64,000 nucleotides of DNA from Photorhabdus heterorhabditis (lineage in GTDB: Bacteria; Pseudomonadota; Gammaproteobacteria; Enterobacterales; Enterobacteriaceae), in assembly GCF_018448905.1 (NCBI RefSeq), contig NZ_RCWA01000001.1, positions 186,001 to 250,000 of the forward strand. The letters run 5' to 3'. The notes beneath the pieces are model-generated. The model ran no database searches, was not told the DNA's origin, and saw only the letters and a program-made list of their open reading frames with translations. Below, one piece after another: positions 17,463 through 26,025 of the stretch (its first letter is position 1; every line of letters begins with the position of its first letter). A program made the translations under genes and the position numbers.

Positions 17463-17495
17463 TAAAAAAGAATATCGGGTTAAATAACCCGATAT
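17463..17495 (-). terminator. Intrinsic terminator after A4
   Basis: ATATCGGGTTATTTAACCCG / ATAT stem followed by TCTTTTTT on the minus strand; same as at 12435. Confidence 0.8.
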
Positions 17496-17502
17496 TGGTT
17501 AA

Positions 17503-18534
17503 TTAAATCACTTGGACAAAGCGACCGTTAATTAATGAAAAAATGGGTGCGATAGTAGATAGAACAGTATCGCCATCTTCGTCAACATAATAATAGGATA
17601 TTGGAGAGTTCCTTAAATCAGATTTATTCACTAATCTGACCATTCTACCCTGATTCATTATCTTAACTCTGTAATTATCCCAGTTAATCGGTATCATTTT
17701 GAAGCTTTTTGTTTTGATATTACGGTAAACAGATTGATCAGTGAAAATGCTCTCTTCATTTTCACCGGTTGACCAGGCCCAAGCTTGTAATGCAACTTTT
17801 TGTTGTTCACGAATAGTATTCACATCTTTGGCATTATAGGCTTGCCAGACAGTCATATAAGCCTGTTGCAGTTGCTGACGTTGTTCAGGTGTATCGGTAT
17901 AAGGTGTTGCTTTAATCCATTCCCAGTCAGGTAAGCCACTGATTTTTACATTGCGACTAAACCGATATAAAGTCATATTAGGCGGGAATTTTCGGTTATC
18001 AAAATAATTTTCATCTTTATGTCCGGTTTCTACATTGTCTGCTTGTATTACATGACGTATAACCGGCGTGCTGATCGTGGCATATTTTGCTTCATCCACT
18101 GGTGTGGTCACCATAGGTTGACCGTCTTTATCAATTGCTACTTCAATTGCTGTCAGCACCTGATTGTCTTTACCACGTATGGCGGTCAGCTCCAGCTTGC
18201 ATGTAGCTTCAGGGTTGAAATGATTACGGGCCTTATCTGACATTTCATCTGGGGAGAACCAACTTAAAGCACCAAATTCCAGACTAATTTCATTTTCGCC
18301 ATTTGCCATGAATAGCATAGAGCCAGTGCTGGATGTGCCAAATCCCCGGTTTGCTCGAGCCGAATTACGGTTACTGAACCCCGTTACGCCATTGGTTTTA
18401 ATATCACAAAAGGCATATTGGATATCGAATACACTACGAATATAGAGTCTGGGTTCATCTGCATTAGCGCTAAACATAAAAAGGGCGCTTGCTGAAAGTA
18501 ATAGTGAGGAAAGAAGAGACAACTTTAATTTCAT
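17503..18534 (-). CDS. Exported putative T6SS immunity protein, family A (A4)
   Basis: 343 residues, counterpart of A2 in the second block: signal MKLKLSLLSSLLLSASALF...SANA, then DEPRLYIRSVFDIQYAFC, SSTGSMLFMANGENEISLEF, ISGLPDWEWIKATPYTD, SLINGRFVQVI. Differences from A2 cluster in the middle region (RGKDNQVLTAIEVAIDKDG). Own terminator downstream. Function inferred from context only. Confidence 0.8.
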   Translation of the reverse strand: MKLKLSLLSSLLLSASALFMFSANADEPRLYIRSVFDIQYAFCDIKTNGVTGFSNRNSARANRGFGTSSTGSMLFMANGENEISLEFGALSWFSPDEMSDKARNHFNPEATCKLELTAIRGKDNQVLTAIEVAIDKDGQPMVTTPVDEAKYATISTPVIRHVIQADNVETGHKDENYFDNRKFPPNMTLYRFSRNVKISGLPDWEWIKATPYTDTPEQRQQLQQAYMTVWQAYNAKDVNTIREQQKVALQAWAWSTGENEESIFTDQSVYRNIKTKSFKMIPINWDNYRVKIMNQGRMVRLVNKSDLRNSPISYYYVDEDGDTVLSTIAPIFSLINGRFVQVI

Positions 18535-18636
18535 TTTTTACCTTCAAGTTCTTTCATCTAAATTTATTATGGAATAATAATTTATCTATTATTCAAAGAA
18601 GGGTAAATCCTCTTTGTCTTTCAAATTATTATCAGG

Positions 18637-18884
18637 TTAAAACACATCGTTTCCATCAAAACGATATTTTGAATTTAATAGTGTATTGTTTTTATCAATA
18701 AATGCAAGTGGTGAATGAGACATAAAAATAACCCGACCATCAAGAGAAATATTAATTTTAGATTGACTAAAATCTAAAGGTGAAAATTGAATGTTATGTC
18801 TCAATGAATTTCGGTTTTTTTTTGGTTATAGTTCATAAATAGTCTGTATTCCGTTTTACCTTGAATGTTGTTTGGAGAAAACAT
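18637..18884 (-). pseudogene. Frameshifted copy of the 13608 remnant
   Basis: Starts MFSPNNIQGKTEYRLF like the 13608 copy, but a change in the A-run (about 18808-18825) shifts the frame and gives a stop at 18801-18803. The downstream half is still recognisable in another frame (LDFSQSKINISLDGRVIFM, ending FDGNDVF). The A-run junction looks like a mixture of B-gene and remnant sequence. Confidence 0.7.
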
Positions 18885-18922
18885 ATTGCTGTATACATGA
18901 TTGTTGCAGGAGACTGTTATTT

Positions 18923-18953
18923 TCAGCCTAAGATGATTTTTATCTTAGGCTGA
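18923..18953 (-). terminator. Hairpin after B3
   Basis: TCAGCCTAAGAT / ATCTTAGGCTGA stem as after B1 and B2; no strong U-tract. Confidence 0.45.
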
Positions 18954-18972
18954 ATAATTACCATGGTTTTAC

Positions 18973-19962
18973 TTAACGGACAATCATCACTTTGCCATTA
19001 ATAATCGACAAATAAGGATTGTATTCAAAATATTTATCTTCCTTTTTATTATCCATTCGGATAGGTGAGCCTCCCCATACACCAAATTCTAATCGGAATA
19101 ATCGCCCTTGTTTATAACTTATTAGTCTGTATTTACTCCAATCAGGTGCTCTGACGACATAATTTCTATTTTCTAGTTTTTCTTTAAATCCAAATGAGTT
19201 AAAGAAAATTTCCGGCTGACTGTTTTCAGCTATTGCCCATTCTTCCCAAGCGGGTTGACTCATTTTCCATAATTTATTTAAATCTCGTTGATGTAAGGTA
19301 TTGCTGATTTCCAGATAGAAATTTTTTATTGCCTCCATATCATTTTTTTCCGAAACGGGTCGCGCTGTTGTCCATATCCAGTCAGGCAGTCCACTGAGCG
19401 TAAAGGTTTTCTGTGCAGCAAATAGTCCTTCTTCCGCTTCTATTTTTGACATGGCTGCGTAATCAAGGCCGGCTTTACCATTTGGTAACTGGCTTTTCGA
19501 TTCTTGTGTCGTGACATTGCCTTTATCATCAACAGTCAACTTGATATGGCTGACTATTTCATCTTTATCCCCATACGGGGAAGCTCTGGTCAACGTAGTT
19601 TCACACCATGCTTCCGGGTGAAACTTTTTCGTCTCCCGGTCAAAAGACTTCCGGCCCATCAATAATTCCATATTGTTCTGGCCGTTCTCCACAAAAGCTG
19701 TAGCATTGAAACCGCTGGATTGTGTGCCTGTTCGTGAATCAATATTATCTAGTGCGATCATGCCATTAATTCTCGCCACACAGAGACTACGCTGGCTTTT
19801 AAACGACAACAGATATTTGTGTTCGATCATAGGTGTTTTCCCCGATGTGGAATAACTTATCATGAGGAGTAAAATTAGCGGAGTACTAACCCAGCGATAT
19901 CCTGAATTTCGATTTTTCTTTTGGTAACGGCTCTTGAAGTACCCACTCTTCTTCAATTTCAT
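18973..19962 (-). CDS. Exported putative T6SS immunity protein, family B (B3)
   Basis: 329 residues. MKLKKSGYFKSRYQKKNRNS, hydrophobic segment (STPLILLLMISYSTSG), then KTPMIEHKYLLSFKSQRSLC. NGQNNMELLMG, second Cys in PEAWCETTL, LSGLPDWIWTTARP, and the end LSIINGKVMIVR. An overlapping frame (19886-20077) runs through the 5' end, so the B start here was probably made by fusion to other sequence; the true start may be uncertain. Family role inferred. Confidence 0.78.
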   Translation of the reverse strand: MKLKKSGYFKSRYQKKNRNSGYRWVSTPLILLLMISYSTSGKTPMIEHKYLLSFKSQRSLCVARINGMIALDNIDSRTGTQSSGFNATAFVENGQNNMELLMGRKSFDRETKKFHPEAWCETTLTRASPYGDKDEIVSHIKLTVDDKGNVTTQESKSQLPNGKAGLDYAAMSKIEAEEGLFAAQKTFTLSGLPDWIWTTARPVSEKNDMEAIKNFYLEISNTLHQRDLNKLWKMSQPAWEEWAIAENSQPEIFFNSFGFKEKLENRNYVVRAPDWSKYRLISYKQGRLFRLEFGVWGGSPIRMDNKKEDKYFEYNPYLSIINGKVMIVR

Positions 19963-20191
19963 CTTGTAAATTTCTCATAGTTGTTGATTTAGAACCACTA
20001 AGTTTTTTATTTTCAGCCTTTTCTCCAATTACATTAATGAATAATTCTATTGAGCATTTATTTACTTTAATTTCCAATCTGTAATTAATGGATTCTATTT
20101 TGTTATTTATAGAGATTTAACTTTCTTTAGATACCCAGTAATGGGTAATGTAAATAATAATATAGTCAGTGGGTTTTTATAATTGAATATA

Positions 20192-20338
20192 ATGAATTAT
20201 TATTGGGAGTTAATCAATGTTTATGGTGCTGCTATCAATGAAGATAAATATGGTACAAAACATTTCCCTATTGATCTGGAAAGTAGCTGCTATTTTAATA
20301 CTAAAAAATTGGAGTTAGTTTGTGTCGATTCATCATGA
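20192..20338 (+). other. Small duplicated ORF (48 residues), second copy
   Basis: MNYYWELINVYGAAINEDK then YGTKHFPIDLESSCYFN; differs from the 16236 copy after ESSC. No ribosome site visible; likely a relic. Confidence 0.4.
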
Positions 20339-20380
20339 TTATGAGATCTACAGATGTCACCGATTTATTACATTTTCCAT

Positions 20381-20413
20381 TAAGAAAAAATATCGGGTTA
20401 AATAACCCGATAT
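20381..20413 (-). terminator. Intrinsic terminator after A5
   Basis: ATATCGGGTTATTTAACCCG / ATAT stem followed by TTTTTTCT on the minus strand. Confidence 0.8.
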
Positions 20414-20420
20414 GGGTTAA

Positions 20421-21437
20421 TTAAATTACCTGGACAAAGCGACCGTTAATTAATGAAAAAATGGGTGCGATTGTAACTAGATCAGTATCACCATCTTCAT
20501 CATTAACATAATAGGATATTGGGGAATTCCTTAAATCTGATTTATTCACTAGTCTGACCATTCTGCCTTGGTTCATTATTTTAACCCGGTAGTCATTCCA
20601 GTTAATTGTCCTCATTCTGAAGCTTTTTTCTTTGAAATCATGATGAAAAAATTTGCTGGTAAAGATATTCTCTTCACTTTCGCCGGTGGCCCAGGCCCAG
20701 GCTTTAAGCGAGACTTTTTGTTGTTCCCGGATAGCATTTACATCTTTGATGTGATAAGCCTGCCAGACAGCCATATAAGCCTGTTGCAGTTGCTGACGTT
20801 GTTCCGGGGTATCAGTGTAGGGAGTTGCCTTCACCCATTTCCAATCAGGCAAGCTACTGATTTTCACACTACGGCTAAATCGGTATAAGGTCATATTGGG
20901 TGGGAATTTTTGAATATCAAAGTAATTTTTATCTATATGTCCGGCTTCTACATTGTCCGCTTGTATCATATGGCGTGCAACCGGCGTGCTGATAGCGGCA
21001 TATTTGGTTTCATTCACTGGTGGGGTTGCTACAGGCTGGCCGTTTTTATTTATTGCCACTTCAATCGCTGTTAGCACCTCACTATCCTTACCGCGCATGG
21101 CAGTCAGCTCTAGCCTGCATGTAGCTTCAGGGTTGAAATGGTTACGGGCTTTATCTGACATTTCATCAGGAGAGAACCAACCCAGTGCACCAAATTCCAG
21201 ACTGATTTCGTTTTCGCCGTTTTCCATAAATAACATAGAACCCGTGCTGGCGGTACCAAACCCTCGTCCTTCCAAGGCTGAGTTACGGTTACTGAACCCT
21301 GTTACGCCATTGGTTTTAATATCACAAAAGGCATATTGGATATCGAATAAACTGCGAATATATAGCCGAGGTTCATCTGCGTTAGCACCGGACATAATAA
21401 GCACTCCTAATAATAGTAATAACAGTTTTAATTTCAT
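20421..21437 (-). CDS. Exported putative T6SS immunity protein, family A (A5), next to the effector
   Basis: 338 residues; signal MKLKLLLLLLGVLIMSGANA, then DEPRLYIRSLFDIQYAFC. It keeps both family cysteines and the blocks NGENEISLEFGALGW, ISSLPDWKWVKATPYTD and SLINGRFVQVI. This is the paralogue closest to the putative effector (13-base gap, AAGGA ribosome site), so it is the most likely cognate immunity protein and the probable founder of the array. Translational coupling to the effector is plausible. Confidence 0.82.
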   Translation of the reverse strand: MKLKLLLLLLGVLIMSGANADEPRLYIRSLFDIQYAFCDIKTNGVTGFSNRNSALEGRGFGTASTGSMLFMENGENEISLEFGALGWFSPDEMSDKARNHFNPEATCRLELTAMRGKDSEVLTAIEVAINKNGQPVATPPVNETKYAAISTPVARHMIQADNVEAGHIDKNYFDIQKFPPNMTLYRFSRSVKISSLPDWKWVKATPYTDTPEQRQQLQQAYMAVWQAYHIKDVNAIREQQKVSLKAWAWATGESEENIFTSKFFHHDFKEKSFRMRTINWNDYRVKIMNQGRMVRLVNKSDLRNSPISYYVNDEDGDTDLVTIAPIFSLINGRFVQVI

Positions 21438-21450
21438 TTTTTATCCTTTC

Positions 21451-23073
21451 TTATCTCATTCCTGGGAATCCTGCCGTGATAAATGGGATTTTATCCAGTT
21501 TGGGCTTAGCGTTAGGGTCGTAGCCCATTGACCATGGTGCGGTTTCAGCGCCCGGGACAATTTCCGGTCGAACAACAGGCCGTTCTTCCCCTAGCAGATT
21601 AATTCTTAGTGGGGATTCACTGGCTTTTAACGGATCGGCAATAACCCATTTCCACTTTTTCTTGGCTTTTAATATGTTTTTTGATCTGTACTTTAGTCTC
21701 TCATCGATTTCTGCCTCCGCAGTTAACTCAATTTCAGCTGTAATCCCATCGTGGTAACCGACGAGATCGATCCCCTTATCATGTTGATCGAATTTAAAAC
21801 CTGCCGCAGTTTTGATAGCGCCTTTCGCATTTAGCGCAACTTCCATTATCATAATCCTGGTCTTAAAGGCGGCATTTATTTTTCCTTCCAGGCTTAATTT
21901 CAGCGCATTTTTATTACCGGCATCAAAAGTCCATTGCTTGCTTCTATAGGCAGCACCCAGCTGAAAGGACAGATTGCAGGTCAAAATAAGGCAACATTCA
22001 ATCTCTAAGTAGTTTTTGTCATTCGCATTCTTACGTTCTATTGCTTTCCGGAATTTGGCGGCAATTTTGTCTATCTTGCAATAAGCGGCACCCATTTGGA
22101 TGAGGTCCAGTTTGGCCGTCATGCCCATAAACGGGGCGGCGCTGAAACCCACAAAATGGGAGCTGTCATCGACTGAGGTGGTTCGGTTATAGGCATAAGC
22201 CAGCCCGATGTTGATGGGATCAATTTTGAGGTCAAACAGTTGGTAATCATGGGTACCTTTACCTTTTGAATCAGGCGCGGGCGCCAGGTATTTTTTCGTG
22301 TATCCCAACAGTTTTTCGACCCGATTGATGGCATCTAAACTCTCCCGGGTTTTCCTGACTTTATTGGCTTTGGCAAATTTGTTTGAGTAATCCATATCCT
22401 GAACGGTTAAGGCGTACTCAACGTTAAGGGCGGTTTCTCTGGTCAGGTAAAATTTATCCGTGTGAACGGTCCACCCGCCACGCAATTTATTGCCATCTTT
22501 AGGTTTGACATTTGCCATAGCCTGACGGGCTTTTCTCTGTTCATCACGCCGTTCTTTAATGGGCCGTTCACCATGGGAAAAATCAAAGCCAAATCCCACC
22601 GAGATCATAAAACTGACCGAGGGGTAAACCGCTATCGTCACGTACTTTTGGCGACCCGTACAGGCTTCTGTCACGAGCTTATAATATCGGGGAGCTTTGT
22701 ACATATCGGTGGGGTTAGCAATATTAGACAGATAAGACACGACACTTTCCAGACCGTTTTCAATATCGGTGTCTTCTAAGTGCTCTTTGTAGAATAACGT
22801 GACCTTTTCAGGCGTATTAAATTTTAATGTTTTCTCTTTTGGTCCCCCAAGCAGTACAGCCTGATGTTTGGCGTGATCACACTTTTCTGCAATGTGTATT
22901 GTCCCGGTTTGGCCTTTCCCATCATCAACAAGGTTCATGTTAATCATGGGCTTTTTAGGCCAGACCTGAGTTTTCTTATCAAAAGTGACACTGATTTCAC
23001 AGAGACAGGGATCGGGGTTGTTACATGTCATACAAGCAGCCCCGGCAGGGGGAGAAGTACGTTGTTGAGTCAT
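21451..23073 (-). CDS. Putative T6SS effector, family not recognised
   Basis: 540 residues with no catalytic motif I can name. N-terminus has a Cys cluster, C14-x2-C17-x5-C23-x-C25, possibly metal binding; there is no signal peptide or PAAR domain. The middle is Lys/Arg rich (about 175-260). The C-terminal half reads as a long beta-strand-rich region with alternating hydrophobics (LGAAYRSKQWTFDAG, KLSLEGKINAAFKTRIMI, AEIELTAEAEID). It directly follows a DUF4123 adaptor (22-base gap) and precedes the exported A/B paralogues, the usual place for an adaptor-loaded effector; exported immunity suggests it acts in the periplasm or on an envelope component. Alternatives are a structural or cargo-binding spike protein. 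Confidence 0.7.
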   Translation of the reverse strand: MTQQRTSPPAGAACMTCNNPDPCLCEISVTFDKKTQVWPKKPMINMNLVDDGKGQTGTIHIAEKCDHAKHQAVLLGGPKEKTLKFNTPEKVTLFYKEHLEDTDIENGLESVVSYLSNIANPTDMYKAPRYYKLVTEACTGRQKYVTIAVYPSVSFMISVGFGFDFSHGERPIKERRDEQRKARQAMANVKPKDGNKLRGGWTVHTDKFYLTRETALNVEYALTVQDMDYSNKFAKANKVRKTRESLDAINRVEKLLGYTKKYLAPAPDSKGKGTHDYQLFDLKIDPINIGLAYAYNRTTSVDDSSHFVGFSAAPFMGMTAKLDLIQMGAAYCKIDKIAAKFRKAIERKNANDKNYLEIECCLILTCNLSFQLGAAYRSKQWTFDAGNKNALKLSLEGKINAAFKTRIMIMEVALNAKGAIKTAAGFKFDQHDKGIDLVGYHDGITAEIELTAEAEIDERLKYRSKNILKAKKKWKWVIADPLKASESPLRINLLGEERPVVRPEIVPGAETAPWSMGYDPNAKPKLDKIPFITAGFPGMR

Positions 23074-23095
23074 ATCGATTACCTTATTAGCGGGT

Positions 23096-24022
23096 TTATT
23101 TGGGAATAAACCCTAATTCGCTGGTTAATAATTTTTCCATTCGATAATAGCCTGGCCCTTGATTATCGCTGAGTTGAGCTAACCATGTTGGCGGGATGTG
23201 CTGAAACTGCTCAATGCGCCTTTCCATCAGCAGATAGAGAAATCCCCGGATAGAACGTTCATCGGTGATTTCGTTATCCTGACAAAAATAAAAACACGCC
23301 TCTGCCAGATTTTGATGACGTATTAATGCCTCTTCATCTATATGGGTTGGAGAAGACGGAATATTAGGAAGCGGGTTGATTAATATCTTGTCTGAAAGTG
23401 CCGTAAGGACGGAGTGTGGAATATTCATTGCATCGGCTGCATGATAATAACTCACTTCATTAATAAAATGCGTCAATTTATTAATATATCTTTGTGCGAA
23501 GAGATGGTTGAAATGAGCATATTGCTCTTTGGTAATTTTCAACATTTTTTGTCTGGAACGGGCTTCGGCGGGAAATTGTTTTCTGGCGGCGTGAAAACTA
23601 TCCTGCCTGTCAATCCCCGGATAATTTGTGGCAATTTTATCTATCGGCCCGAGAAAACAGTGAATTTCCCAGTCACTCAGGATGCTGAGAAAATCCCAGA
23701 TATTGCGCGGGTCATAAAATCGGAAAAACACCGGTTTGGCCTGATCGGGCAATAAGACCTGAAGATATTTACGCAGATGCTGGCGCAGTGTTTTCATGTC
23801 GGCTTGCGAGTGAAGAAGTATTCCCCAGGGCGTTCCCCATTCTGCCAGAAAAAGCCCGACTTTTTCGGTCACCTCCACCAGATATGGGGCCACTTTCAAG
23901 AGTTCAGGCTGTAAAGATTCGTCATACAGACACGTCACAGGCGGATCAAAGTGTTCCAGGATAAAAAACAGTCGGGGTTCGGCGGCACCGTCAATGACGG
24001 CATAACGTTTTTCTTCTGCCAT
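23096..24022 (-). CDS. DUF4123 (Tap/Tec-type) T6SS effector adaptor
   Basis: 308 residues. DUF4123 proteins are chaperones that load a specific effector on VgrG and are encoded between them, as here. The domain covers about 1-130: YAVIDGAAEPRLFFILEH at the N-terminus, VEVTEKVGLFLAEWGTPWGI, the LRKYLQVLLPD turn, FFRFYDPRNIWDFL (the conserved F-R-x-YDPR motif) and FLGPID. The C-terminal half is helical and effector specific. TAATG overlap with the vgrG stop indicates translational coupling. Confidence 0.88.
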   Translation of the reverse strand: MAEEKRYAVIDGAAEPRLFFILEHFDPPVTCLYDESLQPELLKVAPYLVEVTEKVGLFLAEWGTPWGILLHSQADMKTLRQHLRKYLQVLLPDQAKPVFFRFYDPRNIWDFLSILSDWEIHCFLGPIDKIATNYPGIDRQDSFHAARKQFPAEARSRQKMLKITKEQYAHFNHLFAQRYINKLTHFINEVSYYHAADAMNIPHSVLTALSDKILINPLPNIPSSPTHIDEEALIRHQNLAEACFYFCQDNEITDERSIRGFLYLLMERRIEQFQHIPPTWLAQLSDNQGPGYYRMEKLLTSELGFIPK

Positions 24023-25992
24023 TACTGATCATCCTTCATCGGACAGTGTGCGACGAACAGGGAGCCGGCACTGGCGGCGGCCTGTAGAATCGCCGGATTA
24101 GCCGGTTGCAATAAGTCTCCCGGGCTGCCACCGGAATTGAGGTTAATGGCCGGGCCTTTGATATCAACGCCCCCGGCATGAATGACGATAAAGTTACCGC
24201 CGACTCGCAGGCTGATTTTGCTGCCACTTTGCACAGTGAGGTCACCGTTCGCGTCAACACTGAATACGCCCTGGATTTTTTGGGCCACATCACCTTTGAC
24301 CTGCAACGCGTTGTCACCGTCAATCTGGGCAAGATAGTTCCCGGTCGTTTTATGCTCCTGTTGCCCTTCTACGGTTACTTTGCGGTTGTTGGCAATCACC
24401 AGTTCGTCATCATGGCCGATACTGGTGGTCCGGTTGTAGTTAATCCGCTCGTCCCGGGAGTTGCGTACCTGAATCGCCAGATTTTTCTGGGCGTGAATAA
24501 ACACTTCTTCCTGATCTTTTTCGTCTTCAAAACGCAGTTCGTTAAAGCCTTCCCCTTTGTGGGTTTTTGACCGGATTGACATCTGGGTTTTAGTCATCGG
24601 CAGGCGGTTTGGCGGGAGGTTGCTGGCATGGTAAGCGCGCCCGGTGATAATCGGCTGGTCCGGATCGCCATGTAAAAAGTCTACCAGCACTTCCTGACCG
24701 ACGCGCGGGATGGCCATCATGCCCCAGCCTTTTCCCGCCCATGCCTGGCTGACCCGTATCCAGCAGGAGCTTTGGTCGTTAAACTGACCATATTGATCCC
24801 AGGCAAACTGTACCCGCACCCGACCGTATTCGTCACAAAAGATTTCTTCCCCTTCGGGACCGACCACGGTGGCCACTTGCAGGCCGTCAATACGGGGTTT
24901 GGGGTAGGGGGAGGGACGCCAGGAACGGTCGCGGTCGCCAAAGGTAAAGTGGTTGGTCAGCGTGGTGCCCGTGCCACCGGAGCGGGTTTCATCGGCCTGT
25001 GGCTGCCGGCCATGGTGGTGGATGCTGATGACCTGCCACGGGATATTAAATTTCTCTTTCGGGTGCTGGGCGAGGGTAAACATGAGGCCCGGCCAGAGGA
25101 AAAAACAGTCACTTTGCGCGTGGCCGAGGAGGTCATTGCGGCGCAAGGCTTCCAGACGATAGCGGCTCATGCGTTCCCCGCGTTCGTCTTTATAACGCCC
25201 GGGGAAATCATAGTGATAATAACTGGGTAAATCGGTTCGCTGGTTGGCCGATTTAGACTCGTGAAAGTAATATTCGGCGGTCCAGGGGGGATTTTTAAAG
25301 GTGCGGTCCCGCAGAGAAATGCCCTGAATCCCGACCTGTTCACGCCAGCGGAACTGCTGGATACTGCCCTGTATTCCCTGCACATCCGGTGTTGGGTTAT
25401 AGGGAACGGAGAAGCGGTTACCGAGTGCCAGGCAGGAATCGGCAAAGAAAATTGTCTGGCCGTTTTTCCCCTGATTAAACTCAAAGTAGTAAAAAATCCC
25501 TTCATCAGCTAATAAGCGGTGGAGAAAGGCCAGGTCACTTTCGTCGTACTGTACGCAGAATTCCCGCTCGGGATGTTCATAGCCGAGGGTATAGACCATA
25601 TCCCGGATGCCATTCTCTTTCAGCAGGGTGTCAATGATATCGGTAATGGATTGATGCTGAAAAATCCGGGAGTTGACGCGTAATCCGGCCCGCCATAGCG
25701 CTGGCTGGAGGGTCAGGGAGTAATGACTACGATGGCGTCCGGTGGTGCTTTGTTCAAACTGGGTGATAATTCCGGTCACCTCGCGTTCGGGTAGTCCGTC
25801 CCGGTAGACGGTCAGGGTGGCGGAGTTATCCAGGACATCTTTAAAATCGATGTCGGGGTTAGCGCTGGTGAGCGTGGTGTCGAGACTGAATGGGGTTGAC
25901 AGAGCTTCATTCAGTGTAAATTCAACGACTGCAAAAGTCTGAGCAGGGAGGTTACCCACGGTGAGGGTAAAAACCAGTCCTGAATCTGCCAT
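24022..25992 (-). CDS. vgrG: VgrG spike protein
   Basis: 656 residues. Trimeric spike at the tip of the Hcp tube, combining phage gp27-like (about 1-370) and gp5-like parts. Seen: FTLTVGNLPAQTFAVVEFTL at the start, EFCVQYDESDLAFLHRLLAD and GIFYYFEF in the gp27-like part, the OB-fold with DEYGRVRVQFAWD, then SCWIRVSQAWAGKGWG and GDPDQPIITGRAYH, and a beta-helix C-terminus (LTVQSGSKISLRVGGNF, DIKGPAINLNSGG). Length is standard and there is no C-terminal toxin domain, so killing depends on the adaptor-loaded cargo. AGGAGAAAACTC precedes the ATG. It corresponds in position to vgrG-3 of the V. cholerae cluster. Confidence 0.96.
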   Translation of the reverse strand: MADSGLVFTLTVGNLPAQTFAVVEFTLNEALSTPFSLDTTLTSANPDIDFKDVLDNSATLTVYRDGLPEREVTGIITQFEQSTTGRHRSHYSLTLQPALWRAGLRVNSRIFQHQSITDIIDTLLKENGIRDMVYTLGYEHPEREFCVQYDESDLAFLHRLLADEGIFYYFEFNQGKNGQTIFFADSCLALGNRFSVPYNPTPDVQGIQGSIQQFRWREQVGIQGISLRDRTFKNPPWTAEYYFHESKSANQRTDLPSYYHYDFPGRYKDERGERMSRYRLEALRRNDLLGHAQSDCFFLWPGLMFTLAQHPKEKFNIPWQVISIHHHGRQPQADETRSGGTGTTLTNHFTFGDRDRSWRPSPYPKPRIDGLQVATVVGPEGEEIFCDEYGRVRVQFAWDQYGQFNDQSSCWIRVSQAWAGKGWGMMAIPRVGQEVLVDFLHGDPDQPIITGRAYHASNLPPNRLPMTKTQMSIRSKTHKGEGFNELRFEDEKDQEEVFIHAQKNLAIQVRNSRDERINYNRTTSIGHDDELVIANNRKVTVEGQQEHKTTGNYLAQIDGDNALQVKGDVAQKIQGVFSVDANGDLTVQSGSKISLRVGGNFIVIHAGGVDIKGPAINLNSGGSPGDLLQPANPAILQAAASAGSLFVAHCPMKDDQ

Positions 25993-26025
25993 GAGTTTTC
26001 TCCTGATGACATTGTCATGGGGTGT

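Larger units (their letters stand above)
19963..20420. other. Intergenic copy of the 16017-16398 segment
   Basis: Contains a 63-codon minus-strand frame (19886-20077, MEIKVNKCSIELFINVIGEK...) that overlaps B3 and is frameshifted in the other copy. It also has the small plus-strand ORF at 20192-20338 and the terminator of A5. No supported functional gene. Confidence 0.5.

Noticed and set aside
19886-20077. 63-codon minus frame MEIKVNKCSIELFINVIGEK... overlapping the B3 start
   Set aside because: Its counterpart near 16017-16110 is frameshifted and shortened, and it overlaps a better-supported gene; probably a relic, so mentioned only under the intergenic entry.
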